Assembly: GCA_013822425.1 (NCBI GenBank) | Contig: PNKL01000010.1 | Coordinates: 1 to 64,000, forward strand | Length of the DNA: 64,000 nucleotides | Direction: 5' to 3' | DNA from: Gemmatimonas sp. | Lineage (GTDB): Bacteria; Gemmatimonadota; Gemmatimonadetes; Gemmatimonadales; Gemmatimonadaceae | In this document: positions 1 through 7,584 of the stretch, in pieces | How the letters are laid out: each line of letters opens with the position of its first letter | Numbering within the stretch: the stretch's first letter is position 1 | Position numbers and translations under genes: made by a program | Notes under the pieces: generated by a model | Database searches by the model: none | The model's input: only the letters and a program-made list of their open reading frames with translations | Told to the model about the DNA's origin: nothing

Positions 1-36
1 CTGAGCTTCTTCACCACGGAGCCGCAGAAACCACGC
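1..36. repeat. Orphan arm of the TTCACCACGGAG palindrome family
   Basis: The first bases contain CTTCTTCACCACGGAG, the same arm that ends the long palindromic elements near 7.1 and 9.8 kb. It lies directly after the stop codon of the prephenate dehydratase gene. Only one arm is visible; a partner could lie outside the window. Confidence 0.5.
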
Positions 37-927
37 CTACTGAACGGGCGGAAGCGATCCGGATCGCCAGCCGATGGAGCCGCGACGTCCAGGGTTCCAA
101 CGCGGAAAGGTCCCAAGGATGCGCAGCTTGCGGGCCGCAGCGGTCATCTCCTTGAGAACGACATCCACCACCGGCTCTCCGTAGGCGTGGTCGAATTCGA
201 GGAAGAAGAGATACGACCACGGCTCCCCGGTGGGACGCGACTCGAGCCGGCGGATATCCATGCCGTGCCGGGCCAGCGGTTCCATGACGCGCAGGAGCGC
301 CCCGGGACGATCTTCGTGCGTGATGATCACACACGTGCGCACAGGAGTCCCGATCGGCCACGTCTGGGGGGTGCGAGAGATGACGAGGAACCGCGTCTGG
401 TTGTCCGCGCGATCCTCGATATCGGGCATGAGCACCGAGAGCTTGTATCGCTGCCCCGCGTTTCGGCTGGCGACGGCGGCAATCTCGGGATCACCGACAT
501 TCGAGACATCGAGGGCCGCGCCGCCGGTATCGTAGACCGAGTGCACTTCAAGGCGTGGGTGCTTGGCGAAGAAATTGCCGCACTGCGCCAGTGCAACCGG
601 ATGGCTCAGCACCATCTTCACGCCCTCGAACGTTGCCCCCGGCGGACCGAGCAGGCAGTGGTGCACGTTCACCACGGCCTCGGCGACGACGTGGATATCG
701 AGTGCGGCCATGATGGCGTCATGCGCGGCGGGAATGCCGCCCACGATGGTGTTTTCGATGGGGATTACGCCCCGGTCGGCCGCCCCGGTCTGCACGGCAC
801 GGATGACGTCGCTGAAATCGCGGTGCGGCAACGGCTCAGCGCCGTCCACCCAGACCTGCTGAATGGCTTCTTCCGAGAAGGCGCCCAGTTCACCCTGGAA
901 GGCGACGCGAAGCAAAGGAGCGTCCAT
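37..927 (-). CDS. pheA: Prephenate dehydratase (monofunctional, with ACT domain)
   Basis: Converts prephenate to phenylpyruvate, the committed step of phenylalanine synthesis, in the cytoplasm. The 296-aa protein has the dehydratase domain at about residues 5-182, with the GVIPIENT region (53-60) and the TRF catalytic motif (178-180). A regulatory ACT domain follows at about 195-275, with a GALL segment (209-212) and the ESRP motif (229-232) used for phenylalanine feedback. There is no N-terminal chorismate mutase domain, so it is the monofunctional type. The ATG lies one base after the stop of the upstream M16 gene, so it is probably the third gene of that operon. The C-terminal tail of about 20 residues after the ACT domain is unremarkable. 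Confidence 0.93.
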   Translation of the reverse strand: MDAPLLRVAFQGELGAFSEEAIQQVWVDGAEPLPHRDFSDVIRAVQTGAADRGVIPIENTIVGGIPAAHDAIMAALDIHVVAEAVVNVHHCLLGPPGATFEGVKMVLSHPVALAQCGNFFAKHPRLEVHSVYDTGGAALDVSNVGDPEIAAVASRNAGQRYKLSVLMPDIEDRADNQTRFLVISRTPQTWPIGTPVRTCVIITHEDRPGALLRVMEPLARHGMDIRRLESRPTGEPWSYLFFLEFDHAYGEPVVDVVLKEMTAAARKLRILGTFPRWNPGRRGSIGWRSGSLPPVQ

Positions 928-928
928 G

Positions 929-2377
929 TCAGCGTGCGACCTGCTGTGCGTCGAGCATGGTGATGGTGCCGAGCTTCAGGGCTTCAATGCCCTCGCGGAT
1001 CCTGGCAACATCACCCACGATGACAAGCGTGGCGGTGCTGGCCGGCAGGTACTGTCGTGCCACACGCTGGATATCAGCCGCCGTGACCTGGTTGACCTTC
1101 GCCACGAAATCACCGATAGATGCCAGCGGAAGGCCGAAGGTGCCGAGGTCCACAAGCTGCGCGGCCACCTGCGCATTGGTCTCAAGGCGCTGTGGCACCC
1201 CGAGCGCGACATACGCCTTCGCGCGTTCAAGTTCAGTGCCATCGACCGGCACGTCACGCAGCATGTTCACTTCCTTGAAGATCTCGACGAGGGCGCTGTC
1301 GGTGACGTTGGTGCGGACGCCACTCGAGATGGCAAAAGGCCCAGCCAGGGGCGCCCAGGTGAAGCGCGACGTGATGCCGTACGTATAGCCCTTGCTCTCG
1401 CGCAGGTTGGACATCAACCGCGACGAGAACGACCCGCCGAGGATGGTGTTCATCACCGTCAAGGCCGGATAGTCGGCGCTCAGGCGTTCGGCACCCGGGG
1501 CGCCGAGGTAGATCACCGACTGCGCCGCGTTAGGCTTGTCGACGAGGTAGACCTTGACGGCCATGTTGGTAACCGGCTTGGCGGTCACGGCGGCCATCGT
1601 ACGGGCCGGCGCCCCGCGCGTCCACGCGTCGAACCGCTTGGCGAGCAACCCGCGCATCTCGGGAACGGTCACGTCGCCGACGACGATGAACCTGGCGCGC
1701 TCAGGCACGAAGGTCTGCTCGTAGAAGGCGCGCACCATGGCCGAGTCGAGCATTGCCGTGGTCGCGGAGTCTCCGTCGGCCGGCTGATGGTACGGGTGGC
1801 CCTGGGGGAAGACGAGCTGGTTGAAGGCGAGTCCGGCGAGGACGTTGGCGTTGTCGCGGCGCTGGAGAATGCTGGCCAGCCGAAGGTCGCGCTGGCGGCG
1901 CACGTCCGCGGAGCGGAAGGTCGGGCGGAGCACGACATCGCCGAGCAGGTCGAGCGCTTCACCCAGGGTGCGCTTGGGAACGTTCAGCGAAATCGTGAAG
2001 GCATCAGTCCCCGCGCTCGCAAAGAGCTGAGCTCCGAGGAAGGCCAGTTCGCCCTGCAGGGCGTTGGCGTCGCGGGTGCCGGCGCCCTCGGTGAGCATGC
2101 GCGTCACGAACGACGCAAGGCCCGGTTGACTGGCGTCAAGCTTGGTGCCGCCGGCGATGACGAGGGTGACCTGGACGAGGGGGAGTTCGTGCTGCTGGAC
2201 GAGCTGCAGCGTCACGCCGTTGGGAAGCGACCCACGCTCAAGCGCGGGGAGCTTGAGCACCGGTGGCTTGTCGAGCGCCGGTACTTGCGTGCGATCGAAT
2301 TGCTGGGAGCGCGCTCCCGTCGGCGCGAACACCGCCGTCGGCGCGCACAGCAGGAGAAGGAGCGTAGAGCGTTTCAC
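929..2377 (-). CDS. M16-family peptidase homologue, probably non-catalytic subunit
   Basis: A 482-aa exported protein with a signal peptide (about residues 1-25) and the two-domain fold of M16B zinc peptidases. Where active members carry HxxEH, this protein reads ASFVTRML, so the zinc ligands are missing. It starts with a 4-base overlap (ATGA) on the stop of the upstream M16 gene, which keeps HLFEH. Paired genes of this kind in Gram-negative bacteria usually encode a heterodimer of one catalytic and one substrate-binding subunit, as in mitochondrial processing peptidase; that role is inferred. It probably acts in the periplasm on small unfolded peptides. Confidence 0.85.
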   Translation of the reverse strand: MKRSTLLLLLCAPTAVFAPTGARSQQFDRTQVPALDKPPVLKLPALERGSLPNGVTLQLVQQHELPLVQVTLVIAGGTKLDASQPGLASFVTRMLTEGAGTRDANALQGELAFLGAQLFASAGTDAFTISLNVPKRTLGEALDLLGDVVLRPTFRSADVRRQRDLRLASILQRRDNANVLAGLAFNQLVFPQGHPYHQPADGDSATTAMLDSAMVRAFYEQTFVPERARFIVVGDVTVPEMRGLLAKRFDAWTRGAPARTMAAVTAKPVTNMAVKVYLVDKPNAAQSVIYLGAPGAERLSADYPALTVMNTILGGSFSSRLMSNLRESKGYTYGITSRFTWAPLAGPFAISSGVRTNVTDSALVEIFKEVNMLRDVPVDGTELERAKAYVALGVPQRLETNAQVAAQLVDLGTFGLPLASIGDFVAKVNQVTAADIQRVARQYLPASTATLVIVGDVARIREGIEALKLGTITMLDAQQVAR

Positions 2378-3729
2378 TGGATCACCGCCTTCTTGGCCGC
2401 GAGGTCGAGCTTGCCTTGCGGGACGACGGAAACCATCACGCGGCTGGTGCGGAGGTACTGTCTGACAACTCGCTGGACGTCCGCGGCCGATACCGCCTTG
2501 TAGCGGTCGAGGTCGGCCTGGAAGGAGTCGGGATTCCCGGTCTGGTAGTAGTACGCGTTGAGGCGATCGGCCTTGCCGCCCACCTGCTGGATGCCGCGCA
2601 GGAATGAGGCTTCGATGGAATTCCTGGCTTCATCGAGTTCACGAGCCGTTGGCCCTTCTTTCGCCAGGCGCGCGAGCTCGGCGTCCACGACGGTGCGCAG
2701 GGTGTCGAGTCCGCGACCCGGGCGCGCGGTGGTCACGATGGAGAAGTCGCCGTCGAGCCGCTTGCCGTCCTGGTAGGCCTGCACGGAAGTGGCGATCTCC
2801 CCGGCGTAGACGAGTGCCTGCGTCAACCGGCTGGTGCGCGACCCGGCGAGAACGTACGACGCGATCTCGAGTGCCGCGTCGTCGGCATGCCAGCCCTTGA
2901 CCGTGTGCCAGTTGAGATACAGCCGCGGCAGCTGCACGCGATCCTCGAGCACGACGGCCGTGTCCTTGACCGTGAATGACGCGGGGGCCGGACGGTCAAT
3001 CGCCGGGCCACGCGGGATATCGGAGAAGTACTTGCGGACGAGCGCGCGCACGTCGTCGGGCTTCACATCGCCGGCGACCACGAGGGTGGCGTTGTTGGGG
3101 GCGTAGTAGCGGCGAAAGAAGTCCTTCACGTCTTCGAGCGACGCCGCGGAGAGGTCAGCCATCGAACCGATCACCGGCCACGAGTAGGGATGCCCCGGCG
3201 GATAGAGGAGCTTCGGAAGGTGGTCGCTGACCAGGCCATACGGCTGGTTCTCGTAGTTCTGCCGGCGCTCGTTCTTCACGACGTCGCGCTGGAGATCGAC
3301 CTTGGGCCTGTCCATCGGCGGCAGCAGCCACCCCATGCGGTCAGCCTCGAGCCAGAGCATCAAGGGCAGGGCGGAGACAGGCCCGTCTTCGTAGTAGTTG
3401 GTGCGATCCTCGGTGGTGGAGCCGTTGTTGTTGGCGCCAGCCGCCTCGAGAAGGCGGTCAAACTGCGGGTAGGGTGCGTTCTGCGAGCCCATGAACATCA
3501 GGTGCTCGAAGAGGTGGGCGAAGCCGGTCCGGCCCGGCTTCTCGTCGCCGGAGCCGACGTGGAACCAGACGTTGGCGGTGACAATCGGGACGGAGTGATC
3601 CTCGTGTATGATCAGGGTCAGTCCGTTCGGGAGCGTGTCGACGGTGACGGGAACGCGCAGCGGCGCGTTTTGCGCGGCGCCAAACGCCGGCGTTGCGGCG
3701 AGGGCGCACATGAGGAGAAAGTGTCGCAT
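2374..3729 (-). CDS. M16-family zinc metallopeptidase, catalytic subunit
   Basis: A 451-aa secreted or periplasmic zinc peptidase. The signal peptide is at residues 1-18. The inverted zinc motif HLFEH is at 72-76, and the distal glutamate is in VKNERRQNYENQPYG downstream, so the metal site looks complete. The frame stays open further upstream through the tRNA gene, but the start is placed at the ATG at 3729 because it begins the signal peptide and is preceded by AAGGG. It is the first gene of an apparent operon with the non-catalytic M16 partner (4-base overlap) and prephenate dehydratase. Confidence 0.88.
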   Translation of the reverse strand: MRHFLLMCALAATPAFGAAQNAPLRVPVTVDTLPNGLTLIIHEDHSVPIVTANVWFHVGSGDEKPGRTGFAHLFEHLMFMGSQNAPYPQFDRLLEAAGANNNGSTTEDRTNYYEDGPVSALPLMLWLEADRMGWLLPPMDRPKVDLQRDVVKNERRQNYENQPYGLVSDHLPKLLYPPGHPYSWPVIGSMADLSAASLEDVKDFFRRYYAPNNATLVVAGDVKPDDVRALVRKYFSDIPRGPAIDRPAPASFTVKDTAVVLEDRVQLPRLYLNWHTVKGWHADDAALEIASYVLAGSRTSRLTQALVYAGEIATSVQAYQDGKRLDGDFSIVTTARPGRGLDTLRTVVDAELARLAKEGPTARELDEARNSIEASFLRGIQQVGGKADRLNAYYYQTGNPDSFQADLDRYKAVSAADVQRVVRQYLRTSRVMVSVVPQGKLDLAAKKAVIQ

Positions 3730-3804
3730 CCCTTGATAATACGGCTTGGCGGGGATGGGGGCAGGGTGCGGTGCGAAGAAAGGGAGCGACACCGCCACTC
3801 CCCC

Positions 3805-3833
3805 TTGGCCCAAGGGCTTGGGGCGACTAAAAT
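3805..3833 (+). promoter_or_regulatory. Putative promoter of tRNA-Phe
   Basis: TTGGCC (3805-3810) and TAAAAT (3828-3833) are separated by 17 bases and end ten bases before the first base of tRNA-Phe. The spacing is that of a sigma-70-like promoter; the -35 match is four of six. Confidence 0.45.
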
Positions 3834-3843
3834 TACGGACTGC

Positions 3844-3916
3844 GGCCAGGTAGCTCAGTTGGTAGAGCAGCAGACTGAAAATCTGCGTGTCGGCAGTTCG
3901 ATTCTGCCCCTGGCCA
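3844..3916 (+). tRNA. tRNA-Phe (GAA)
   Basis: The 73-nt sequence folds as a complete cloverleaf. The acceptor arm GGCCAGG (3844-3850) pairs with CCTGGCC (3909-3915), with A as discriminator. The D arm is GCTC/GAGC. The anticodon stem GCAGA/TCTGC encloses loop CTGAAAA with anticodon GAA at 3877-3879. The T arm is GGCAG-TTCGATT-CTGCC. The 3' CCA is not encoded. There is no duplicated 3' end nearby, so no sign of an integration site. Confidence 0.97.
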
Positions 3917-3920
3917 TGGG

Positions 3921-3964
3921 CGACAGAGAACGACAGAACGACAGAACGACAGAACACGACAGAA
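3921..3964. repeat. 8-bp tandem repeat (CGACAGAA)
   Basis: Five imperfect copies of CGACAGAA follow the tRNA gene directly. The last copy pairs with TTCTGTC at 4001-4007, so the array is also part of a hairpin. Confidence 0.75.
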
Positions 3965-4007
3965 TGAGGCAGGGCGCCCGGACCGGGGATGGTTCGGGCG
4001 TTCTGTC
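3958..4007 (+). terminator. Possible terminator hairpin after tRNA-Phe
   Basis: A nested inverted repeat: outer GACAGAA (3958-3964) with TTCTGTC (4001-4007), inner CGCCCG (3975-3980) with CGGGCG (3995-4000). The bases after the inner stem are TTCTGTCTTC, only moderately T-rich. A second perfect hairpin, CGGAAGG/CCTTCCG, lies at 4121-4140. Confidence 0.35.
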
Positions 4008-4143
4008 TTCTGGACAGGCGCGTGTACGGGATGCGGGCTGGGGGTCAGGAGGTACCGCTCCAGGAGAGACGCGAAGCAACGCCTGCTGGTCCATGGGTGT
4101 CAGATACAGACTGGCGGTGGCGGAAGGTCCTGTCCTTCCGTAG

Positions 4144-4698
4144 CCACAGAGTCCAGCTAATCAGCTCACCAGTTTCGGGCTTGGCGCGATGGCGGTGAAG
4201 AGCGTGGGACTACACTGGTCGACCGGAGGCCGACTCTCGGCAAAGCGGTCTGACTACTACAACACGGATGCCGATGTAACGATCAGCGGCGGTATTGAGT
4301 GGGACTACTACCCGTACCAGGAGTTCACGCGGCGCAAGCTCACGGTGCTGTACTCGGTCGGCATGCAGCACTATCGATACCGCGAAACGACGATGTACGA
4401 CAAGGACAGCGAGGCGCGTCCGCTGCACTCGGTCAGCGTCGGCATCGCCCGTCGCCAACCGTGGGGATCGGCGAATGTCTCGATCAATGGGTCGCAGTAC
4501 CTCGACGAACTGAAGTACTACAACGCCGGTGTTTACGGCGGCGTGGATGTGCGCGTTGGCAAGGGATTCAGCGTGAACCTCTCAGGCAGCGTGTCGCGCG
4601 TGCGCGAGCAGATCTACCTGCCACGAGGCGAAGCGACGGACGAGGAAGTCATCGCGCGCCAACAGGCGCTGTCCACGAACTACCGCGAGTTTCTGAAC
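4144..4698 (+). pseudogene. Fragment of an outer-membrane beta-barrel protein gene
   Basis: An open frame running from a stop at 4141 (first ATG at 4189) encodes about 170 residues of alternating polar/aromatic strands, for example EWDYYPYQEFTRRKL and QPWGSANVSINGSQYL, ending in a segment like LPRGEATDEEVIARQQ. This looks like the C-terminal half of a DUF481-like outer-membrane barrel. No signal peptide is present. The final strand expected after STNYREF is missing: the frame instead enters an 11-bp tandem repeat and continues antisense through the next gene to 5376. Both ends are lost, so I call it a gene remnant; the family name is a judgement from sequence style. Confidence 0.6.
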
Positions 4699-4701
4699 CG
4701 A

Positions 4702-4778
4702 AGAGAAACAACAGAGAGACAACAGAGAGACAACAGAGAGACAACAGAAAAACAACAGAAAAACAACAGAAAAACAAC
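4702..4778. repeat. 11-bp minisatellite (AGAGAGACAAC), seven copies
   Basis: Seven head-to-tail units of 11 bp run from 4702 to 4778. The first is AGAGAAACAAC, the next three AGAGAGACAAC, the last three AGAAAAACAAC. They begin exactly where the barrel fragment loses similarity to its family. The same unit in reverse complement occurs three times at 53571-53603. Confidence 0.9.
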
Positions 4779-4815
4779 AGAGGGGCCACGCTTTTGCGGC
4801 CTCTTTGCCTTGTGG

Positions 4816-5508
4816 CTACCGCCGCAGGCGGAATTGCAGCGGGAACTCGACCAACTGGCGCACCTTTCCCTCGCCGATACGAGCGGGGGAGAAGCGCATC
4901 TGTGGAAGGACGGCCTGCACGGCGAGGGCGAACGCGGGGTGGGTGGATTCAACCACCTGCACGGTGCCTTTCTCGACGCGGCCGAGGGTGTCGACCACGA
5001 AGCGCAGGAGGGTGGCGCCCTCCACGCCGGCGTCTCTCAGGAACTGCGGATAGTGCGGCATGGGCGAACGCGCGTCGAGGGTCACCTGCACCTCGACCTG
5101 GCTGTCGAGAAAAGCGGTGCCGGGATCATTCGCCGCAACGGGAGCCACCGTTCCCGCGTGCGACGGAACACCCACGCGGAACACGAACGGCTTGTCCGTA
5201 TCTATGATGGGGCGCATGGGGTCCGCCGGCGGAATGATGTCGGGGACGGTCAAGGGGACATTGATGACACTGGGTGCGGTGGGGAACGGCGCGGTGCTGA
5301 GCGGCGTCTGGCTGGCAGGGCGCGACCGCACCTCAGGCGCCGTCACATACGTCAGTTGCACTGCGGTTCGACCTGATGGCTGCATCGGCGCGTGCGACGT
5401 GAGGAGCACGGCGCCAGACACGACAATGCCGTGCACGGTGATGCTGGCGGCGAAGCCGGCGGGAGAGCGGCGCCGGAGGGCGCGCGAGGCGATCAACTGC
5501 GCGAACAT
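4816..5508 (-). CDS. TonB-like energy transducer, C-terminal domain protein
   Basis: A 230-aa inner-membrane protein with one N-terminal transmembrane segment (about residues 15-40), a Pro-rich periplasmic linker, and a TonB C-terminal domain at about 150-228 with the typical YP..L...GVEG..LLRFVVDTLGRV pattern. It would couple the proton-motive force (via ExbB/ExbD, not in this window) to outer-membrane receptors such as the SusC protein at 50-53 kb. The frame can start at a GTG at 5520, but GGAGG sits just before the ATG at 5508, so that start is chosen. It has its own promoter space, divergent from the transaminase. Confidence 0.82.
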   Translation of the reverse strand: MFAQLIASRALRRRSPAGFAASITVHGIVVSGAVLLTSHAPMQPSGRTAVQLTYVTAPEVRSRPASQTPLSTAPFPTAPSVINVPLTVPDIIPPADPMRPIIDTDKPFVFRVGVPSHAGTVAPVAANDPGTAFLDSQVEVQVTLDARSPMPHYPQFLRDAGVEGATLLRFVVDTLGRVEKGTVQVVESTHPAFALAVQAVLPQMRFSPARIGEGKVRQLVEFPLQFRLRR

Positions 5509-5695
5509 GACGTCCTCCACGGTGGTGTCTGAGGAGATCGTACCCGCGGCGGATTGAGGGGCGCTGACGGGTGCATTACGGAACGGTGAAGGTAGGGTGA
5601 GCAGTCGATGGCGCTGGCAGAGTGTGCGCTACGCAACGACCGGGGTTGCCTCGACGCGTTCTTCTCGGCACGTTCCGCGCAAGAGGGTTTCCACC

Positions 5696-7030
5696 ATGAC
5701 ACCGACTGCTCTGCCACACGACCCGGCGCTTGAAGCGCTGTGGATGCCGTTCACCGCCAACAAGGCGTTCAAGGTCAAGCCGCGCCTGCTGGTGAGCGCC
5801 AAGGACATGCACTACCAGTCGGACGATGGCCGCCAGATCCTGGACGGCACCGCCGGGCTCTGGTGCGTGAATGCCGGCCACTGCCGCGCGCCGATTGTCG
5901 AGGCGATCAGCCGTGCCGCAGCCACGCTCGATTTCGCCCCCGGATTCCAGATGGGGCACCCGGCGAGCTTCCAGCTCGCCACCAAGCTCAAGGGCATCCT
6001 GCCGAACGGTATCGATCACGTCTTCTTCTCGAATTCGGGATCAGAGGCGGTCGACAGCGCGCTGAAGATCGCGATGGCATATCACATCGCATGCGGCGAA
6101 CCGCAACGCACGCGCTTCGTGGGCCGCCTGCGCGGCTACCACGGCGTCGGTTTCGGGGGCATCTCCGTCGGGGGCATCGAACCCAACAAGAAGCCGTTCG
6201 CCGCGCAGTTGCTGCCGCAGGTGGATCACCTGCCGCATACGCACGACCTGTCGCACAACGCCTTCGCGAAGGGACAGCCCGCTTGGGGAGCGCATCTGGC
6301 CGATGCGCTCGAGCAGATCGTTGCCGACCGGGGCGCTGGCACGATCGCGGCCGTGATCGTGGAGCCGATGGCCGGGTCCACCGGCGTGCTGATTCCCCCC
6401 GTGGGTTACCTCGAGCGACTGCGCGCGCTGTGCGACCAGCACGGCATCCTGCTGATCTTCGACGAGGTGATCACGGGGTTCGGGCGCCTCGGCACCCCGT
6501 TCGCCGCGCAGTACTTCCACGTGACACCCGACATGATCACGGTGGCGAAGGGCGTGACGAATGCCGCGGTGCCGATGGGCGCCACCTGCGTGCGGGGGAA
6601 GATCTACGACACGGTGATCAACGCCACCGGGCAGGGGATCGAGTTCTTCCACGGCTACACCTACAGCGGCCACCCGCTGGCCGCCGCCGCCGGCCTGGCG
6701 ACGCTGGATCTTTACGCCGCCGAGGGAACCTTTGCGCGCGCCGCGGCGATGGCGCCGGTCTGGGAACAGGCGGTCCACTCGCTGCGCGGCGCTCCGCATG
6801 TGATCGACGTACGCAACCTGGGCCTCGTGGCGGGCATCGAGCTCGAGTCGCGCGTCGGCCGGCCGGGGACGCGGGCGTACGACGCCTTCGTGGACTGTTT
6901 CTTCAACCAGAACCTGCTGGTGCGCACGACGGGCGACATCATCGCGCTGTCGCCACCGCTGATCATCAGCGAAGTGCAGATCGAGGAGCTGGTGACGAAG
7001 GTGCGGCGTTCGCTGGAAACGACAGATTAG
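5696..7030 (+). CDS. Omega-amino acid:pyruvate transaminase (class III, PLP)
   Basis: A 444-aa class III aminotransferase. It would move an omega-amino group, for example from beta-alanine, to pyruvate, giving malonate semialdehyde and alanine. Visible motifs are the FSNSGSEA phosphate-binding loop (111-118), the FDEVITGFGRLG segment with the PLP-contacting Asp256, and the catalytic lysine in ITVAKG (Lys285). The ATG at 5696 is preceded by AAGAGGG; the frame is open further upstream but without similarity. The next gene, on the opposite strand, is the remnant of methylmalonate-semialdehyde dehydrogenase, the enzyme that would use its product, which supports the beta-alanine assignment. Exact substrate remains uncertain. 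Confidence 0.88.
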   Translation: MTPTALPHDPALEALWMPFTANKAFKVKPRLLVSAKDMHYQSDDGRQILDGTAGLWCVNAGHCRAPIVEAISRAAATLDFAPGFQMGHPASFQLATKLKGILPNGIDHVFFSNSGSEAVDSALKIAMAYHIACGEPQRTRFVGRLRGYHGVGFGGISVGGIEPNKKPFAAQLLPQVDHLPHTHDLSHNAFAKGQPAWGAHLADALEQIVADRGAGTIAAVIVEPMAGSTGVLIPPVGYLERLRALCDQHGILLIFDEVITGFGRLGTPFAAQYFHVTPDMITVAKGVTNAAVPMGATCVRGKIYDTVINATGQGIEFFHGYTYSGHPLAAAAGLATLDLYAAEGTFARAAAMAPVWEQAVHSLRGAPHVIDVRNLGLVAGIELESRVGRPGTRAYDAFVDCFFNQNLLVRTTGDIIALSPPLIISEVQIEELVTKVRRSLETTD

Positions 7031-7061
7031 TGTCAATCTGATACTAAATGCGCAATTTGGG

Positions 7062-7236
7062 CTTTTTCACCACGGAGCACACGGAGAACTGCTGGAGGGC
7101 CACAGAGTACTACAATACCTGGGGTTAACGACATCGCGCCACGCTGAGATCAGCGTGGCGCGCGCTGTTCCCCCAAGTCGTTGTCCTACTCCGTGGCCCT
7201 CAGGCAGTTCTCCGTGTGCTCTGTGGTGAAAAAAGG
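7062..7236. repeat. Long palindromic intergenic element A
   Basis: A 175-bp almost perfect inverted repeat. The left arm, from CTTTTTCACCACGG to about 7110, matches the reverse complement of the right arm (about 7188-7236) at roughly nine of ten positions. The centre is a perfect 12-bp hairpin, GCGCCACGCTGA (7136-7147) and TCAGCGTGGCGC (7150-7161). Between arm and centre lie ACCTGGGGTTAACGACATC and CTGTTCCCCCAAG, both shared with element B near 9.8 kb. It sits between the convergent transaminase and dehydrogenase-remnant genes, where it could also act as a bidirectional terminator. Confidence 0.88.
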
Positions 7237-7243
7237 GCCGGCG

Positions 7244-7519
7244 TTATCGCAACAGAGGCATCGTGAACGACGCGGTGTCGGTGCTGGCCGGCCAGCGCGA
7301 CGTGACGGTCTTGAGTGGCGTGAAGAACCGCACGCCGTCCATGCCGTGCTGGTTATGGTCGCCGAACGCGGATTCCTTCCAGCCGCCGAACGAATAGAAC
7401 GCGAGCGGCACATCCGCGACGTGCCGACCGGACGCCGGATCATAGACCGGGGCCGTGCGCCGTGTGCGTGCGTCCATGCGCGCGCCGCCGGCGAAATGCG
7501 CCAGCCGAGTGGGTGTCAT
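7244..7519 (-). pseudogene. mmsA: Methylmalonate-semialdehyde dehydrogenase with deleted core
   Basis: This 91-codon open frame joins the two ends of a CoA-acylating methylmalonate-semialdehyde dehydrogenase, normally about 490-500 aa. Residues 1-35 resemble the N-terminus ([20 protein letters not shown]). Residues from about 39 on are the family's C-terminus ([19 protein letters not shown], then [17 protein letters not shown]). The roughly 400 residues between, including the whole catalytic core, are missing in frame. The join falls in VPLA, a tetrapeptide expected both after the N-terminal segment and just before FYSFGGW, which suggests deletion between short direct repeats. The product cannot be an active dehydrogenase. 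The first 35 residues are short, so the N-terminal match is less certain than the C-terminal one. Confidence 0.75.
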
Positions 7520-7584
7520 TTGTGGAACCCGCCCATGACATCGAGACGAGGGTTGACGATCGCACTGTCGATGGACATGACGTC

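Noticed and set aside
863-2503. 546-codon plus-strand open frame
   Set aside because: It is antisense to the M16 and pheA genes; composition is that of a GC-rich shadow frame with no motif, start site or family resemblance.
3844-4200. tRNA-Phe as an integration site for a mobile element
   Set aside because: No integrase and no repeat of the tRNA 3' end were found; the following repeats are simple 8-bp tandem units.
4702-4778. CRISPR-like array
   Set aside because: Units are 11 bp with no spacers; likewise at 3921-3964, 17784-17855 and 63808-63858. No cas genes are in the window.
4702-5376. Continuation of the barrel frame as a repetitive RETTERQQ-type protein
   Set aside because: The peptide arises from the 11-bp minisatellite and then from the antisense strand of the TonB-like gene, so it is not a real domain.
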